Assembly (NCBI RefSeq): GCF_001905665.1
Contig: NZ_LIVX01000004.1
Span: forward strand, 709,019-773,018
Length of the DNA stretch: 64,000 nucleotides
Source of the DNA: Streptomyces sp. CB02261
Lineage (GTDB): Bacteria; Actinomycetota; Actinomycetes; Streptomycetales; Streptomycetaceae
Reading direction: 5' to 3'
Part shown: positions 45,770 to 54,635 of the stretch, in pieces
How positions within the stretch are numbered: position 1 is the stretch's first letter
Layout of the letters: the number at the start of each line of letters is the position of its first letter
The notes under the pieces: model-generated
Databases searched by the model: none
Seen by the model: only the letters and a program-made list of their open reading frames with translations
What the model was told of the DNA's origin: nothing
Made by a program: the position numbers and the translations under genes

Positions 45770-47890
45770 GTGAACCACTCCTCTGCCGCAAGACCGCCGG
45801 CCCCGGCGTTCAAGGCCTGGGACTCCGACATCAGCGCCGCGGACGTCGCCGGTCAGGACGGCGCGCCGGGTTGGGTCTCCCTGGTCGGCGCCGACGTGTG
45901 GTGGGACGAACCGCGACCCCACGAGGGCGGCCGCCGGTGCGTCGTCCGCGCCATGCCCGACGGAACCCGCCAGGACGTTCTTCCGCCCGGTTTCGACGCG
46001 CGCAACCGTCTGCACGAGTACGGCGGCCGCGCCTGGCGTCCCACCGGCGACGGCCTCGTCTTCACCCACTGGGGCGACCAGCGCGTCTACCTCCACCACC
46101 CCGACAGCCACGATCCGCCCCGGCCCCTCACGCCCGCACGGACGGACGTCACGTACGGAGACCTGTACGTGCCGCCGTCGCGCGACGAGGTCTGGGCCGT
46201 CCGCGAGACGAGGATCGGCGGGGTGCGCGACGTCGAACGCGCCCTCGTGGCCGTCCCGTTCGGCGCCGGTGCCGAACGCACGGTCGCCGCGACCCACCAC
46301 TTCATGACGTGCCCCCGGCTGGCGCCGGACGGCCGCCACCTGTCCTGGATCGGATGGGACCACCCGAACATGCCCTGGGACGGCACCGAGCTGTGCGTCG
46401 CCCCGCTCAAGGCCGACGGGACCGCCGGCGCGCACCGGGTCAGGGCCGGCGGCCCTCAGGAGTCCGTCACCCAGGCCGAGTGGCGCGACGCCCGCAGCCT
46501 CTGGGCGGTCACCGACCCCGACGGCTGGTGGAACCTGCACCTCGTGCCCGCCCACGAAGGCCCCGCCCGGGTGGTCGCCCCTGCCGAGGAGGAGTTCGGC
46601 GGAGCGCTGTGGAAGCCCGGCGCGTCCTGGTTCACCCCGCTCCCCGACGGCCGGGCCGTCGCGATCCACGGGACGGGAGCGGGCCGCCGGATCTCCCTCG
46701 TGGACCCCGGCGCCGGCCCCGGACTGCCCCGACTCACCGACCTCGGACTGCCCTACACCGACTACGCCCAGACCATCGACGCCGATGCCGACACCGGCGT
46801 CGTGGTCGCCGTCGGCGCCGACACGACGTCCCCCTACAGCGTGTTCACGGCCGCCCTTCCCCGTGCCGACACCGCCGACCCCCCGCACCCACGGGTCGTC
46901 TCCTCCTCGCCGGGGCCCTCCGTCGACGCCGCCTGGCTGCCGCGCCCCACGTCCCGGACGTTCCACCCCGGAGCGGACGGGCCGAGCGACAGCGGCCGCC
47001 CGGGCGCGCCGAGGCCCGTCGGGGCGGGGACCTCGCCGCCGGCGCCCGCGGCCGACTCGTACCGCCCCGGCCGCGGGGTGCACGCCCACGCCTACCCGCC
47101 GGCCCATCCCCGCCGCACCGTTCCCGACGGACGGCGCCCACCCTGGGTGATCTTCGTCCACGGCGGCCCCACCGGCGACCATCCGATGGTCCACGACCTC
47201 GAGATCGCCTACTTCACCAGCCGTGGCATCGGCGTCGCGGCGGTCGACTACGGAGGGTCGGTCGGATACGGCCGCGCCTACCGCGAACGCCTCGCCGGCG
47301 CATGGGGTGTCGTCGACGTCGAGGACTGCGTGACCGTGGCCCGGGCTCTGGTGCGCGAAGGGCTCGCCGACCCCGACCGGCTGGCGATCCGAGGAGGAAG
47401 CGCGGGCGGCTGGACCGCGCTCGCCGCCCTCACCCACACCGACGTCTTCGCGGGCGCCGTGTCCTTCTACGGCATCACCGACCCTCTCGCCTGGGCGGCC
47501 ACCACCCACGACTTCGAGTCCCGCTACCTCGACGGACTGATCGGCCCCCTGCCGAAGGACGCCGCCCTGTACGAGGAACGCTCCCCGGTCCTGGCGGCGC
47601 GTGACGCCGCCGGCCCCGCCCTCCTGCTCCACGGTCTCGACGACGCGATCGTGGACCCCGCGCAGTCCACCGCGATGGCGCGGGCCCTGCGAAGGGCCGG
47701 CAAGCCCTGCGAGCACGTGGAGTTCCCCGGGGAACGACACGGCTGGCGACGTGCCGAGACGATCCGGACCGCCCTCGAAACCGAGATCCGCTTCTACGAG
47801 CGGCTCTTCGCCCTCCCCGCGCACGCGGAGCCCGCCCGTCCACGGACCGGCGCTGCCCGCACGCCCTCGCCGTCCTCGGAGCCGTCATGA
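45770..47890 (+). CDS. S9 family serine peptidase (prolyl oligopeptidase/acylaminoacyl type)
   Basis: A 706-residue cytoplasmic peptidase: an N-terminal beta-propeller (about 40-450) and a C-terminal alpha/beta-hydrolase. WVIFVHGGPTGDHP is the oxyanion strand, IRGGSAGGWTAL the nucleophile elbow (Ser of GGSAGG), HGLDDAIVDPAQS carries the acid, and GERHGWRR the catalytic His. S9 enzymes cleave short peptides or blocked N-termini. The Pro/Gly/Ala-rich insertion around 375-440 is unusual. GTG 45770 has GAAGG upstream. The stop overlaps the LD-carboxypeptidase start (ATGA), so it belongs to the imported-peptide processing set. Confidence 0.9.
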   Translation: MNHSSAARPPAPAFKAWDSDISAADVAGQDGAPGWVSLVGADVWWDEPRPHEGGRRCVVRAMPDGTRQDVLPPGFDARNRLHEYGGRAWRPTGDGLVFTHWGDQRVYLHHPDSHDPPRPLTPARTDVTYGDLYVPPSRDEVWAVRETRIGGVRDVERALVAVPFGAGAERTVAATHHFMTCPRLAPDGRHLSWIGWDHPNMPWDGTELCVAPLKADGTAGAHRVRAGGPQESVTQAEWRDARSLWAVTDPDGWWNLHLVPAHEGPARVVAPAEEEFGGALWKPGASWFTPLPDGRAVAIHGTGAGRRISLVDPGAGPGLPRLTDLGLPYTDYAQTIDADADTGVVVAVGADTTSPYSVFTAALPRADTADPPHPRVVSSSPGPSVDAAWLPRPTSRTFHPGADGPSDSGRPGAPRPVGAGTSPPAPAADSYRPGRGVHAHAYPPAHPRRTVPDGRRPPWVIFVHGGPTGDHPMVHDLEIAYFTSRGIGVAAVDYGGSVGYGRAYRERLAGAWGVVDVEDCVTVARALVREGLADPDRLAIRGGSAGGWTALAALTHTDVFAGAVSFYGITDPLAWAATTHDFESRYLDGLIGPLPKDAALYEERSPVLAARDAAGPALLLHGLDDAIVDPAQSTAMARALRRAGKPCEHVEFPGERHGWRRAETIRTALETEIRFYERLFALPAHAEPARPRTGAARTPSPSSEPS

Positions 47891-48831
47891 CCACCGGCGC
47901 CGAGCGTTCCGCCGTGCGCGACCACGCGTACCCCCCGCTCCTCCGGCCGGGCGACACCGTCGCCGTCGTGGCGCCGGCCGGGCCGGTCGGCGCGGGCGGG
48001 ACGGCCTCCGCCCGCGCGCTCCTGGAGGGCTGGGGCCTGCGGGTACGGACCACCCGCCGGCTCTCCGCCACCCACCGCGGCTATCTCGCCGGAACCGACG
48101 CCGAACGCCTCGACGACCTCACCGAGGCATGGCTCGACCCCGACGTCCGGGCGGTCCTGTGCGCACGCGGCGGGTACGGGACCCAGCGCATCGCGGACCG
48201 CCTCGACCTCCGGCTCCTCGCCACCGCGGGTCCCAAGTTCCTCGCCGGATCCAGCGACATCACCTGTCTCCACCAGGCGATGGGCGACCGCCTCCGGCTG
48301 GTGACGCTGCACAGCCCCATGCCCGCCTGCCGACCGCTCCACCAGGACGCGGCGACCGCGGCACACCTCCACGACGCCTTGTTCGGACCGCTCCCGCGCG
48401 CGCTCGCCCTCGCGGGCCCCGTCCTGGTCCCGGGGCGCGCCGAGGGACGGCTCACCGGCGGGAACCTCACCCTGCTCGCCTCGTCCGTCGGCACGCGAAC
48501 CGCTCCCGAGACCGACGGCCGGATCCTCGTACTCGAAGACGTCGGCGAGGAGCCCTACCGCCTGGACCGGGCACTGACCCAGCTCGGACGGGCGGGAGTC
48601 CTGCACCGCGCGGCCGGCGTCGTGCTGGGGGACTTCACCGACTGCGGCGACCGGGACGAGGTCGTGGCCCTCCTGCGCGACCGGCTGTCGGGCCTCGGCG
48701 TCCCCGTGGCCGCGGGGCTGTCCGCCGGACACGGAACACGCCAGCTCACCCTGCCCCTCGGGGCCCAGGCGGTCCTCGACACGGCCTCGTACCGGATCAC
48801 CCTCCACCCGCCCGAAAGGACCCCGCGCTGA
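47887..48831 (+). CDS. ldcA: LD-carboxypeptidase (S66)
   Basis: A 314-residue S66 serine peptidase: LLRPGDTVAVVAPAGPV at the start, VRAVLCARGGYGTQRIADRL, the nucleophile in FLAGSSDITCLHQ, RLTGGNLTLLASSVGT and ILVLEDVGEEPYRLDR, with the late His in AGLSAGHGTRQLTLPLG. LdcA removes the terminal D-Ala from murein tetrapeptide, cutting between meso-diaminopimelate and D-Ala. No signal peptide is seen, matching the cytoplasmic recycling role. It overlaps its neighbours at both ends (ATGA and TGATG). Confidence 0.92.
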   Translation: MTTGAERSAVRDHAYPPLLRPGDTVAVVAPAGPVGAGGTASARALLEGWGLRVRTTRRLSATHRGYLAGTDAERLDDLTEAWLDPDVRAVLCARGGYGTQRIADRLDLRLLATAGPKFLAGSSDITCLHQAMGDRLRLVTLHSPMPACRPLHQDAATAAHLHDALFGPLPRALALAGPVLVPGRAEGRLTGGNLTLLASSVGTRTAPETDGRILVLEDVGEEPYRLDRALTQLGRAGVLHRAAGVVLGDFTDCGDRDEVVALLRDRLSGLGVPVAAGLSAGHGTRQLTLPLGAQAVLDTASYRITLHPPERTPR

Positions 48832-49685
48832 TGCGCGTTCTCATCTCCGCGGACATGGAAGGCGCCACCGGCGTCACCTGCCCCGACGACGTGGAGCCGG
48901 GCACGGCCGCCTGGGCGCGGATGCGCCCGCTCTTCACCGGCGACGTCAACGCCGTCGTCGAGGGCCTTCTCGCCGGCGGCGCCACCGACGTCCTCGTCAA
49001 CGACGCCCACTACACCCAGCGCAACCTGGTTCTCGAAGCGCTCGATCCCCGCGCGCGTCTACTCACCGGCCGCCACAAGCCGCTGGGCATGATGGAAGGC
49101 GTCGACCGCGCCGACGCGGTCGTGTTCCTCGGCTATCACACGGGCGCCGGGCAGCAGGGGGTGCTGTCGCACACCTATCTGGGCACCGGCCTCATCGCCC
49201 TCCGCATCGACGGCGAGCCGGCCGACGAGGGCCGTATGAACGCCCTGATCGCCGAGCAGCACCAGGTCCCCGTCGTCCTCGTCACCGGCGACGACCTCAC
49301 GTGCGCGGCCGCACGGACCTGGGCCCCCGACGCGAGGACCGCCGCGGTGAAGGAGTGCGTCAGCCGGTACGCCGCCCTCTGTCTTCCTCCCGCCCGGAGC
49401 GCCGAACTGCTGCGGGCCCAGGCCGCGGAGGCCGTCAGCGGACACCGGACCAGGAGCGAAACCGCGACGCGGACACGCGCCGACGGCGCCCCGGCACGGC
49501 CCCACCGGTTCGAACTGGACTTCCACGCACCGCACCTGGCGGCCGCGGTACTGGCCGTCCCGACCGTCGAGCCGAACGGGCCGCGAGGCGTCGCCTTCAC
49601 GGCACCCGACGCGACCACGGCGGCCCGAACCTTCAAGGTGTGCACCACGGTCGCGGGCGCGGCCATGGAAGACCACTTCGACTGA
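48831..49685 (+). CDS. dppA: M55 D-aminopeptidase
   Basis: A 284-residue M55 zinc peptidase. RVLISADMEGATGV provides the Asp and Glu ligands, VLVNDAHYTQRNL and FLGYHTGAGQQGVLSHTY the His residues, and LVTGDDLTCAAA follows. The prototype, Bacillus DppA, is a self-compartmentalising D-aminopeptidase acting on D-Ala-D-Ala and D-Ala-Gly-Gly, and is encoded with a dipeptide importer, as here. It starts at the ATG overlapping the ldcA stop by one base. A Thr/Arg-rich loop around 205-222 looks like a local insertion. Confidence 0.9.
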   Translation: MRVLISADMEGATGVTCPDDVEPGTAAWARMRPLFTGDVNAVVEGLLAGGATDVLVNDAHYTQRNLVLEALDPRARLLTGRHKPLGMMEGVDRADAVVFLGYHTGAGQQGVLSHTYLGTGLIALRIDGEPADEGRMNALIAEQHQVPVVLVTGDDLTCAAARTWAPDARTAAVKECVSRYAALCLPPARSAELLRAQAAEAVSGHRTRSETATRTRADGAPARPHRFELDFHAPHLAAAVLAVPTVEPNGPRGVAFTAPDATTAARTFKVCTTVAGAAMEDHFD

Positions 49686-49736
49686 CCGCCGAGGCCTCCA
49701 CCCCGTCGACGTTCCCCTTCCTCCGCGGAGAACCCC

Positions 49737-51080
49737 ATGACGACCGCACCACTCTCCGGACTCCACCCCGACCACACCACCGACGTCGCCGCACTGTGCT
49801 CGGACCTCCTGCGCATCGACACCAGCAACACCGGCGACGGCAGGGGACCCGGCGAGCGGGAAGCCGCCGAGTACGTGGCCCACGCCCTGGACCAGGCCGG
49901 CGTCCCCGCCACCCTCACCGAACCGGCACACCGCCGCACCAGCGTGCTCGCCCGGATCGCCGGGACGGACTCCCGGCTGCCACCCCTGCTCGTGCACGCA
50001 CATCTCGACACCGTGCCGGCCGACCCCGGCGAGTGGACCCGCCACCCGCACTCCGGGGACCTCCACCACGGCCATCTGTGGGGACGCGGCGCGGTCGACA
50101 TGAAGGGGACCGTCGCCACGACCCTGGCCCTCGTACGCGCCTGGGCCCGGACGGGACACCGGCCACGCCGGGACCTGGTGCTCGCCTTCCTCGCGGACGA
50201 GGAGTCGACCGGGGAGTACGGATCCCGGCACGTGGTCGCCGAACACAGGGACCACTTCGACGGCGTGACAGAGGCGATCAGCGAATCCGGGGGCTTCTCG
50301 GTCACGACGAGACCGGAGAACGCCGCGTCGGACGTACGCGTCTACCCGATCGCGGTCGGGGAGCGCGGCACCGCGTGGATGCGGCTCACCGCCCGAGGCA
50401 CCGCCGGACACGGCTCCGGACCCGGTGCCGACAACGCCGTGGCGGAACTCGTCCACGCCCTCTCCCGGCTCGCCGCCCACACCTGGCCCGTCACCCTCAC
50501 TCCCGCGGTACGGACGCTGCTGGACGCGCTCGACCGAACGCTCGGCATCCGGATCGACCGCACCAGGCTGGAGGAGGAGGCGATCCGTCTCGGACAGCTG
50601 GGGGAGCTGTTCGACTGCACCCTCCGCCCCACGGCCAACCCCACCGTGCTGAACGCCGGCCGCAAGGTCAACGTCATCCCCTCGCGCGCCCACGCCGAAG
50701 TGGACGGACGCTTCCTGCCGGGCACCCGGGACACCTTCATGGAGACCGTCGACCGGCTCCTCGGCCCCCGGGTCACACGGGAGTTCATCAACTGCGAGGA
50801 CGCGGTCGCCGCCGATCACGAAGGGCCCGCCTTCGCCGCGATGACCGACGCGATCCGCAGCCAGGACCCGCACGCACACCCGGTGCCGTTCCTCCAGTCC
50901 GGCGGCACCGACGCCAAGGCCTTCGCGCGCATCGGCATCAGCACCTACGGGTTCGCCCCCCTCCTCCTCGACCCGCACCTGCACTACTTCGGCATGTTCC
51001 ACGGAGTGGACGAACGCGTCCCCCTCACGGGCCTCGACTTCGGCGTCCGTGTCCTCCACCGGTTCCTGACCACGTACTGA
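49737..51080 (+). CDS. M20 family zinc peptidase/deacylase (ArgE/DapE-like)
   Basis: A 447-residue enzyme. VHAHLDTVPADPGEW and WGRGAVDMKGTVAT give two zinc ligands, LAFLADEESTGEYGS the catalytic Glu region, AISESGGFSV a further ligand, and FGMFHGVDERV the last His. It belongs to the ArgE/DapE/CPG2 group that removes acyl or C-terminal amino acid groups. In this array it could split D-Glu- or DAP-containing di- and tripeptides, or an N-acyl-DAP. It lies 51 bp after the D-aminopeptidase, with CGCGGAGAA as ribosome site. Confidence 0.9.
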   Translation: MTTAPLSGLHPDHTTDVAALCSDLLRIDTSNTGDGRGPGEREAAEYVAHALDQAGVPATLTEPAHRRTSVLARIAGTDSRLPPLLVHAHLDTVPADPGEWTRHPHSGDLHHGHLWGRGAVDMKGTVATTLALVRAWARTGHRPRRDLVLAFLADEESTGEYGSRHVVAEHRDHFDGVTEAISESGGFSVTTRPENAASDVRVYPIAVGERGTAWMRLTARGTAGHGSGPGADNAVAELVHALSRLAAHTWPVTLTPAVRTLLDALDRTLGIRIDRTRLEEEAIRLGQLGELFDCTLRPTANPTVLNAGRKVNVIPSRAHAEVDGRFLPGTRDTFMETVDRLLGPRVTREFINCEDAVAADHEGPAFAAMTDAIRSQDPHAHPVPFLQSGGTDAKAFARIGISTYGFAPLLLDPHLHYFGMFHGVDERVPLTGLDFGVRVLHRFLTTY

Positions 51081-51106
51081 AGACGATCCCGAAGGGGACG
51101 ACGACC

Positions 51107-52411
51107 ATGCGCGAACCCGACCACCTCTGGCCGGCCACGACCACGACCGACGCCCACGGGCTGCGGATCGGAGGGGTGCTCCTCGGCGATCTCGCCCGGG
51201 AGTTCGGCACCCCCGCCTTCGTCCTCGACGAGGAGGACTTCCGGAGCCGCTGCCGCTCCTGGCGCACGGCCTTCGCCGGCCACGACGTCTTCTACGCGGG
51301 CAAGGCCTTCCTCTGCACCCAGGTCGCCGGATGGCTCGCGGAGGAAGGCCTGGGCATCGACGTCTGCTCCGCCGGCGAGCTGCGCACGGCCCAGCGCGCC
51401 GGCGTCCCCGGCTCCTCCATGATCTTCCACGGCAACAACAAGTCGACGGCCGAACTGGAGGAGGCCGTCGCCCACGGCGTCTCACTGATCGTCATCGACT
51501 CGGTCGACGAGATCGGGAGACTGTCGGCCACGGCCGTGCGGCACGACGTGCGTCAGCAGGTCCTCATCCGCGTGACGCCGGGCGTGGAGGCGTACACCCA
51601 CGCGCACATCACCACCGGTACCGACGACCAGAAGTTCGGCTTCTCGCTGTCCACCGGCAGCGCCCACCGCGCGATCTCCCAGATCCTGCGGTCCCCGGGC
51701 CTGGAGCTCGTCGGGCTGCACAGCCACCTGGGATCGCAGATCATGCGCCCCGACGTCTTCGAGCTGGCGGCCGAGCGCCTTGTCGGCCTGATGGCCGACA
51801 CCGCCCGCACGCACGGCGTGCTGCTCCGACGACTCGACCTCGGAGGAGGACTGGGCATCGCCTACCTTCCCGGAGAGACCCCGCTGGACGTGGGCGAACT
51901 CGCCCCCCTCGTCATCGACCGGGTGCGCAAGGCATGTGCCGAGGCGGGACTCCCGGTGCCGCGGCTGGCCGTCGAACCCGGGCGGGCCATCGCCGGACCG
52001 ACCACGGTGACGCTCTACACCGTGGGCACGATCAAACGCCAGCCCGGACTGCGGACATGGGTGTCCGTCGACGGCGGCCTGAGCGACAACATGCGTCCCG
52101 CCCTGTACGACGCGTCCTACACGGCGGCCCTCGCGGGCCGGGCCGGCGACAGGAACGCCGACGAGACGTTCACCGTCTGCGGCAGGCACTGCGAGTCCGG
52201 AGACGTCCTCGTGGACTCCGTACGCCTCCCGACCGACCTCGTGGTGGGAGACCTCCTCGCCGTCCCCGCGTCCGGTGCCTACCACCGCTCGATGGCGAAC
52301 AACTACAACTGCCAGCCCCGCCCGCCCGTCGTCGCCGTGCGCGACGGCACGGCCCGCGTCCTCGTCCGGAGGGAGACGCTCGACGACGTACTGCGGCTGG
52401 ACGTCGAGTGA
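51107..52411 (+). CDS. lysA: Diaminopimelate decarboxylase
   Basis: A 434-residue fold-type III PLP enzyme. FYAGKAFLC carries the Schiff-base Lys, LVGLHSHLGSQI the ring-stacking His, LDLGGGLGIAYLPGE the phosphate-binding glycines, AVEPGRAIAG the substrate Arg, CGRHCESGDVLVDSV the active-site CES motif of true DAP decarboxylases, and SMANNYN the C-terminal Tyr. It converts meso-diaminopimelate to L-lysine. GAAGGGGA precedes ATG 51107. A chromosomal lysA for biosynthesis is expected elsewhere, so this copy is likely dedicated to DAP from imported wall peptides (inference). Confidence 0.92.
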   Translation: MREPDHLWPATTTTDAHGLRIGGVLLGDLAREFGTPAFVLDEEDFRSRCRSWRTAFAGHDVFYAGKAFLCTQVAGWLAEEGLGIDVCSAGELRTAQRAGVPGSSMIFHGNNKSTAELEEAVAHGVSLIVIDSVDEIGRLSATAVRHDVRQQVLIRVTPGVEAYTHAHITTGTDDQKFGFSLSTGSAHRAISQILRSPGLELVGLHSHLGSQIMRPDVFELAAERLVGLMADTARTHGVLLRRLDLGGGLGIAYLPGETPLDVGELAPLVIDRVRKACAEAGLPVPRLAVEPGRAIAGPTTVTLYTVGTIKRQPGLRTWVSVDGGLSDNMRPALYDASYTAALAGRAGDRNADETFTVCGRHCESGDVLVDSVRLPTDLVVGDLLAVPASGAYHRSMANNYNCQPRPPVVAVRDGTARVLVRRETLDDVLRLDVE

Positions 52412-52509
52412 CCGAGCCCCGAAAGCCCCGGACGCCGTCGGACTCCGGCACGCCGGCCCCCGACGCGGCCCGTCGTCCGGCCGCACCCGTCGCACCGAAG
52501 GAGAACCCC

Positions 52510-53847
52510 GTGCCGCACCATGAGAACGTCCGGGCCGTACTGGGACGGGCGGTGGAAGACGGCGTCCTCGGACAGGACCGGCCGGTGGCCGGCTTCATCG
52601 ACGTCCAGGGCGTACGCGACGGTGTCACCGCGCTCCACGAGGCCTTCGCCCACGTGCCCGACGTCCTGCACGCCTTCGCGGCCAAGGCGTGCCCCCTGGT
52701 CCCGGTCCTGCGCCTGCTCGCCGACGCCGGAATGGGATGTGAGGTGGCCAGCCCCGGGGAGACCCGCCTCGCGCTGGCCGCGGGGTTCGCCCCCGAGCGG
52801 ATCGTGCTGGACTCCCCGGCCAAGACCCGCGCGGAGATCCACGAGGCGCTCACCCTGGGGATCGCGCTGAACGCGGACAACTTCGACGAACTCGACCGCA
52901 TCGCCGCCCTGCGCCCCGCCGGGTCGCGGTCGGTCGTGGGCCTGCGGGTCAACCCACAGGTCGGCGCGGGCGCCATCCCCGAGATGAGTACGGCGACGGC
53001 GCACTCCAAGTTCGGGGTGGCCCTGGACGACCCCGGGGTCCGTGAGCGGGTCGTCGAAGCCTTCGGACAGCGGCCCTGGCTCACCCGCCTGCACGCCCAC
53101 GTCGGCTCCCAGGGCTGCCCCCTGCCGCTGATCGCCGGCGGCCTCGCCACGCTGCACCGACTCGCCGGGGAGATCGACGAGCGGGTCGGGCGGCGCCAGG
53201 TGACGAGCCTCGACCTGGGTGGCGGGCTCCCGGTGAACTTCGCCGACGACACGGTCACGCCGACGTACCAGGACTACGTACGCGCCCTGACCGACGCCGA
53301 ACCGGCACTCCTTGACGGCCGGTACCAGGTGGTCACGGAGTTCGGCAGGGCGCTGCTCGCCAAGAACGGCTTCACCGCCGCCGTCGTCGAGTACGTCAAG
53401 GACTCCGGCGGTCGCCGGATCGCGCTCACCCACGCCGGAGCACAGGTGGCCCTCCGGACGGTGTTCATGCCCGACGCCTGGCCCGTGCGCGTCACGGCCC
53501 ACGGCCCGGACGGCTCGCCCAAGGCGACCGCGCCGATGGCACAGGACATCGCCGGCCCCCTCTGCTTCGCCGGTGACCTCGTCGCGCGCGCACGCACCCT
53601 GCCCGAGGTGGCCGAGGGAGACCTCGTCGTCCTGCACGACACGGGCGCCTACTACTTCTCCGCTCCCTGGGCGTACAACAGTCTGCCGCGCCCCGGGGTG
53701 TACGGGTTCGCGAACCGCGCCGGCGACGTCTCGCTCACCACGATCCGGACACCGCAGACCCTGGACGAGGTGGCGCGGGAGAGCGGTCTGTCCCACGCGG
53801 ACGCGCTCCTGACGGCATCCGGCCGGACCGGGGCCCGGATCACGTGA
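52510..53847 (+). CDS. Divergent fold-type III PLP decarboxylase (second LysA-like enzyme)
   Basis: About 445 residues. HAFAAKACPLV holds the PLP Lys, RLHAHVGSQGCPL the His, SLDLGGGLPVNFADD the glycine loop, and VTEFGRALLAKNG replaces the usual EPGR. The active-site motif is GPLCFAGD instead of CESGD, so the residue that recognises the distal amine of DAP differs and another substrate or reaction is likely. GTG 52510 is chosen because GAAGGAG lies just upstream; a GTG at 52408 overlapping the lysA stop would add 34 Pro/Ala-rich residues. It is the last gene of the array. Confidence 0.82.
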   Translation: MPHHENVRAVLGRAVEDGVLGQDRPVAGFIDVQGVRDGVTALHEAFAHVPDVLHAFAAKACPLVPVLRLLADAGMGCEVASPGETRLALAAGFAPERIVLDSPAKTRAEIHEALTLGIALNADNFDELDRIAALRPAGSRSVVGLRVNPQVGAGAIPEMSTATAHSKFGVALDDPGVRERVVEAFGQRPWLTRLHAHVGSQGCPLPLIAGGLATLHRLAGEIDERVGRRQVTSLDLGGGLPVNFADDTVTPTYQDYVRALTDAEPALLDGRYQVVTEFGRALLAKNGFTAAVVEYVKDSGGRRIALTHAGAQVALRTVFMPDAWPVRVTAHGPDGSPKATAPMAQDIAGPLCFAGDLVARARTLPEVAEGDLVVLHDTGAYYFSAPWAYNSLPRPGVYGFANRAGDVSLTTIRTPQTLDEVARESGLSHADALLTASGRTGARIT

Positions 53848-54221
53848 CCGCTCCGGCGGCCGGCCCACCCTCGTGCACCGGGCCGCCTCCTGGCCCCACC
53901 CCCACCCGAGGTCGCCCGGGCCGGGTGCTTCCAGCTCACGGACGTCATACGGGTTGCCTCTGAACTGCAGGATTGCGCCCGTAGCCCGTCACATTCCGGC
54001 GCCGGCGGCCCGGCCCGGGGCATCGCCGCGTTCGCGGGCGGGTGAGCGGCTGCTCGTGGGGTAGGCGCGTCGTGACAGCAGCGTGCACGGATCGACCGGA
54101 CCTCCGGTACCGATGCGGGCCGCTGACCGGCGCGGCACCGCAGAGCGAACAGGCGAGCGGCGGCCATCGCGCGGCCGGCGCGCCCCGTGGCGGGAACGCA
54201 CGCGGAAAGGGTGAAGAGCAG
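53848..54221. other. Intergenic stretch at the operon end
   Basis: About 370 bp between the decarboxylase and the holin-family gene. It is slightly less G+C-rich around 53940-53980, a possible promoter for the next operon. I see no gene and no single strong hairpin; GCGCCGGCGGCCCGGCCCGG near 53999-54019 is self-complementary in part. Confidence 0.35.
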
Positions 54222-54635
54222 ATGAGCGCCGTCGGACGGCACCCGGACCACACCGGGGAATCGGTGGGCGACCTCGTTTCCCGGGCGTCGCAGCAGATCT
54301 CGGAACTGGTCCGCGAGGAGATGCGGCTGGCCCGGGCGGAGATGACGCAGAAGGGCAAACGCTTCGGCGTGGGCGGTGGCCTGTTCGGCGGGGCCGGCGT
54401 GGTCGGCTTCCTGGCCGCGCAGGCCCTGGTCGGCGCCGTGATCGCAGCCCTCGCCCTGCTCCTCCCGGTATGGGCCTCGGCCCTGATCATCGCCGCCTTG
54501 CTCGCGGCGGTCGCGGCGGTGATGGCCGCTGCCGGGAAGAAGCAGATCAGCAAGGCCGGTACCCCCGTACCGGAGCAGACCATCGACAGCGTGAAGGCCG
54601 ACGTGGCCGAGATCAAGGAGGCGGCACACCGATGA
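54222..54635 (+). CDS. Phage holin family (YqjE/DUF1469-like) membrane protein
   Basis: A 137-residue protein: an N-terminal amphipathic helix (GDLVSRASQQISELVREEMR LARAE region, residues 15-40) followed by two hydrophobic helices (FGGAGVVGFLAAQALVGAVI and LPVWASALIIAALLAAVAAV) and a short charged tail. This is the layout of the actinobacterial 'phage holin' superfamily, which is chromosomal and not evidence of a prophage. ATG 54222 follows AAGGGTGAAGAG. It overlaps the DUF3618 gene (ATGA), forming a trio often found together in Streptomyces and linked to membrane stress. Confidence 0.85.
   Translation: MSAVGRHPDHTGESVGDLVSRASQQISELVREEMRLARAEMTQKGKRFGVGGGLFGGAGVVGFLAAQALVGAVIAALALLLPVWASALIIAALLAAVAAVMAAAGKKQISKAGTPVPEQTIDSVKADVAEIKEAAHR

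Noticed and set aside
45410..47824. 804-codon minus-strand frame
   Set aside because: Antisense shadow of the S9 peptidase, which has a complete catalytic triad on the plus strand.
49737..52411. Lysine/arginine biosynthesis operon (ArgE/DapE plus LysA)
   Set aside because: The genes sit inside an importer/LdcA/D-aminopeptidase array with no other dap or arg genes, so a catabolic role fits better.
54222..54635. Possible prophage because of the 'phage holin' name
   Set aside because: This family is chromosomal in actinomycetes and is found with DUF3618 and DUF4235; no other phage gene, integrase or attachment site is present.
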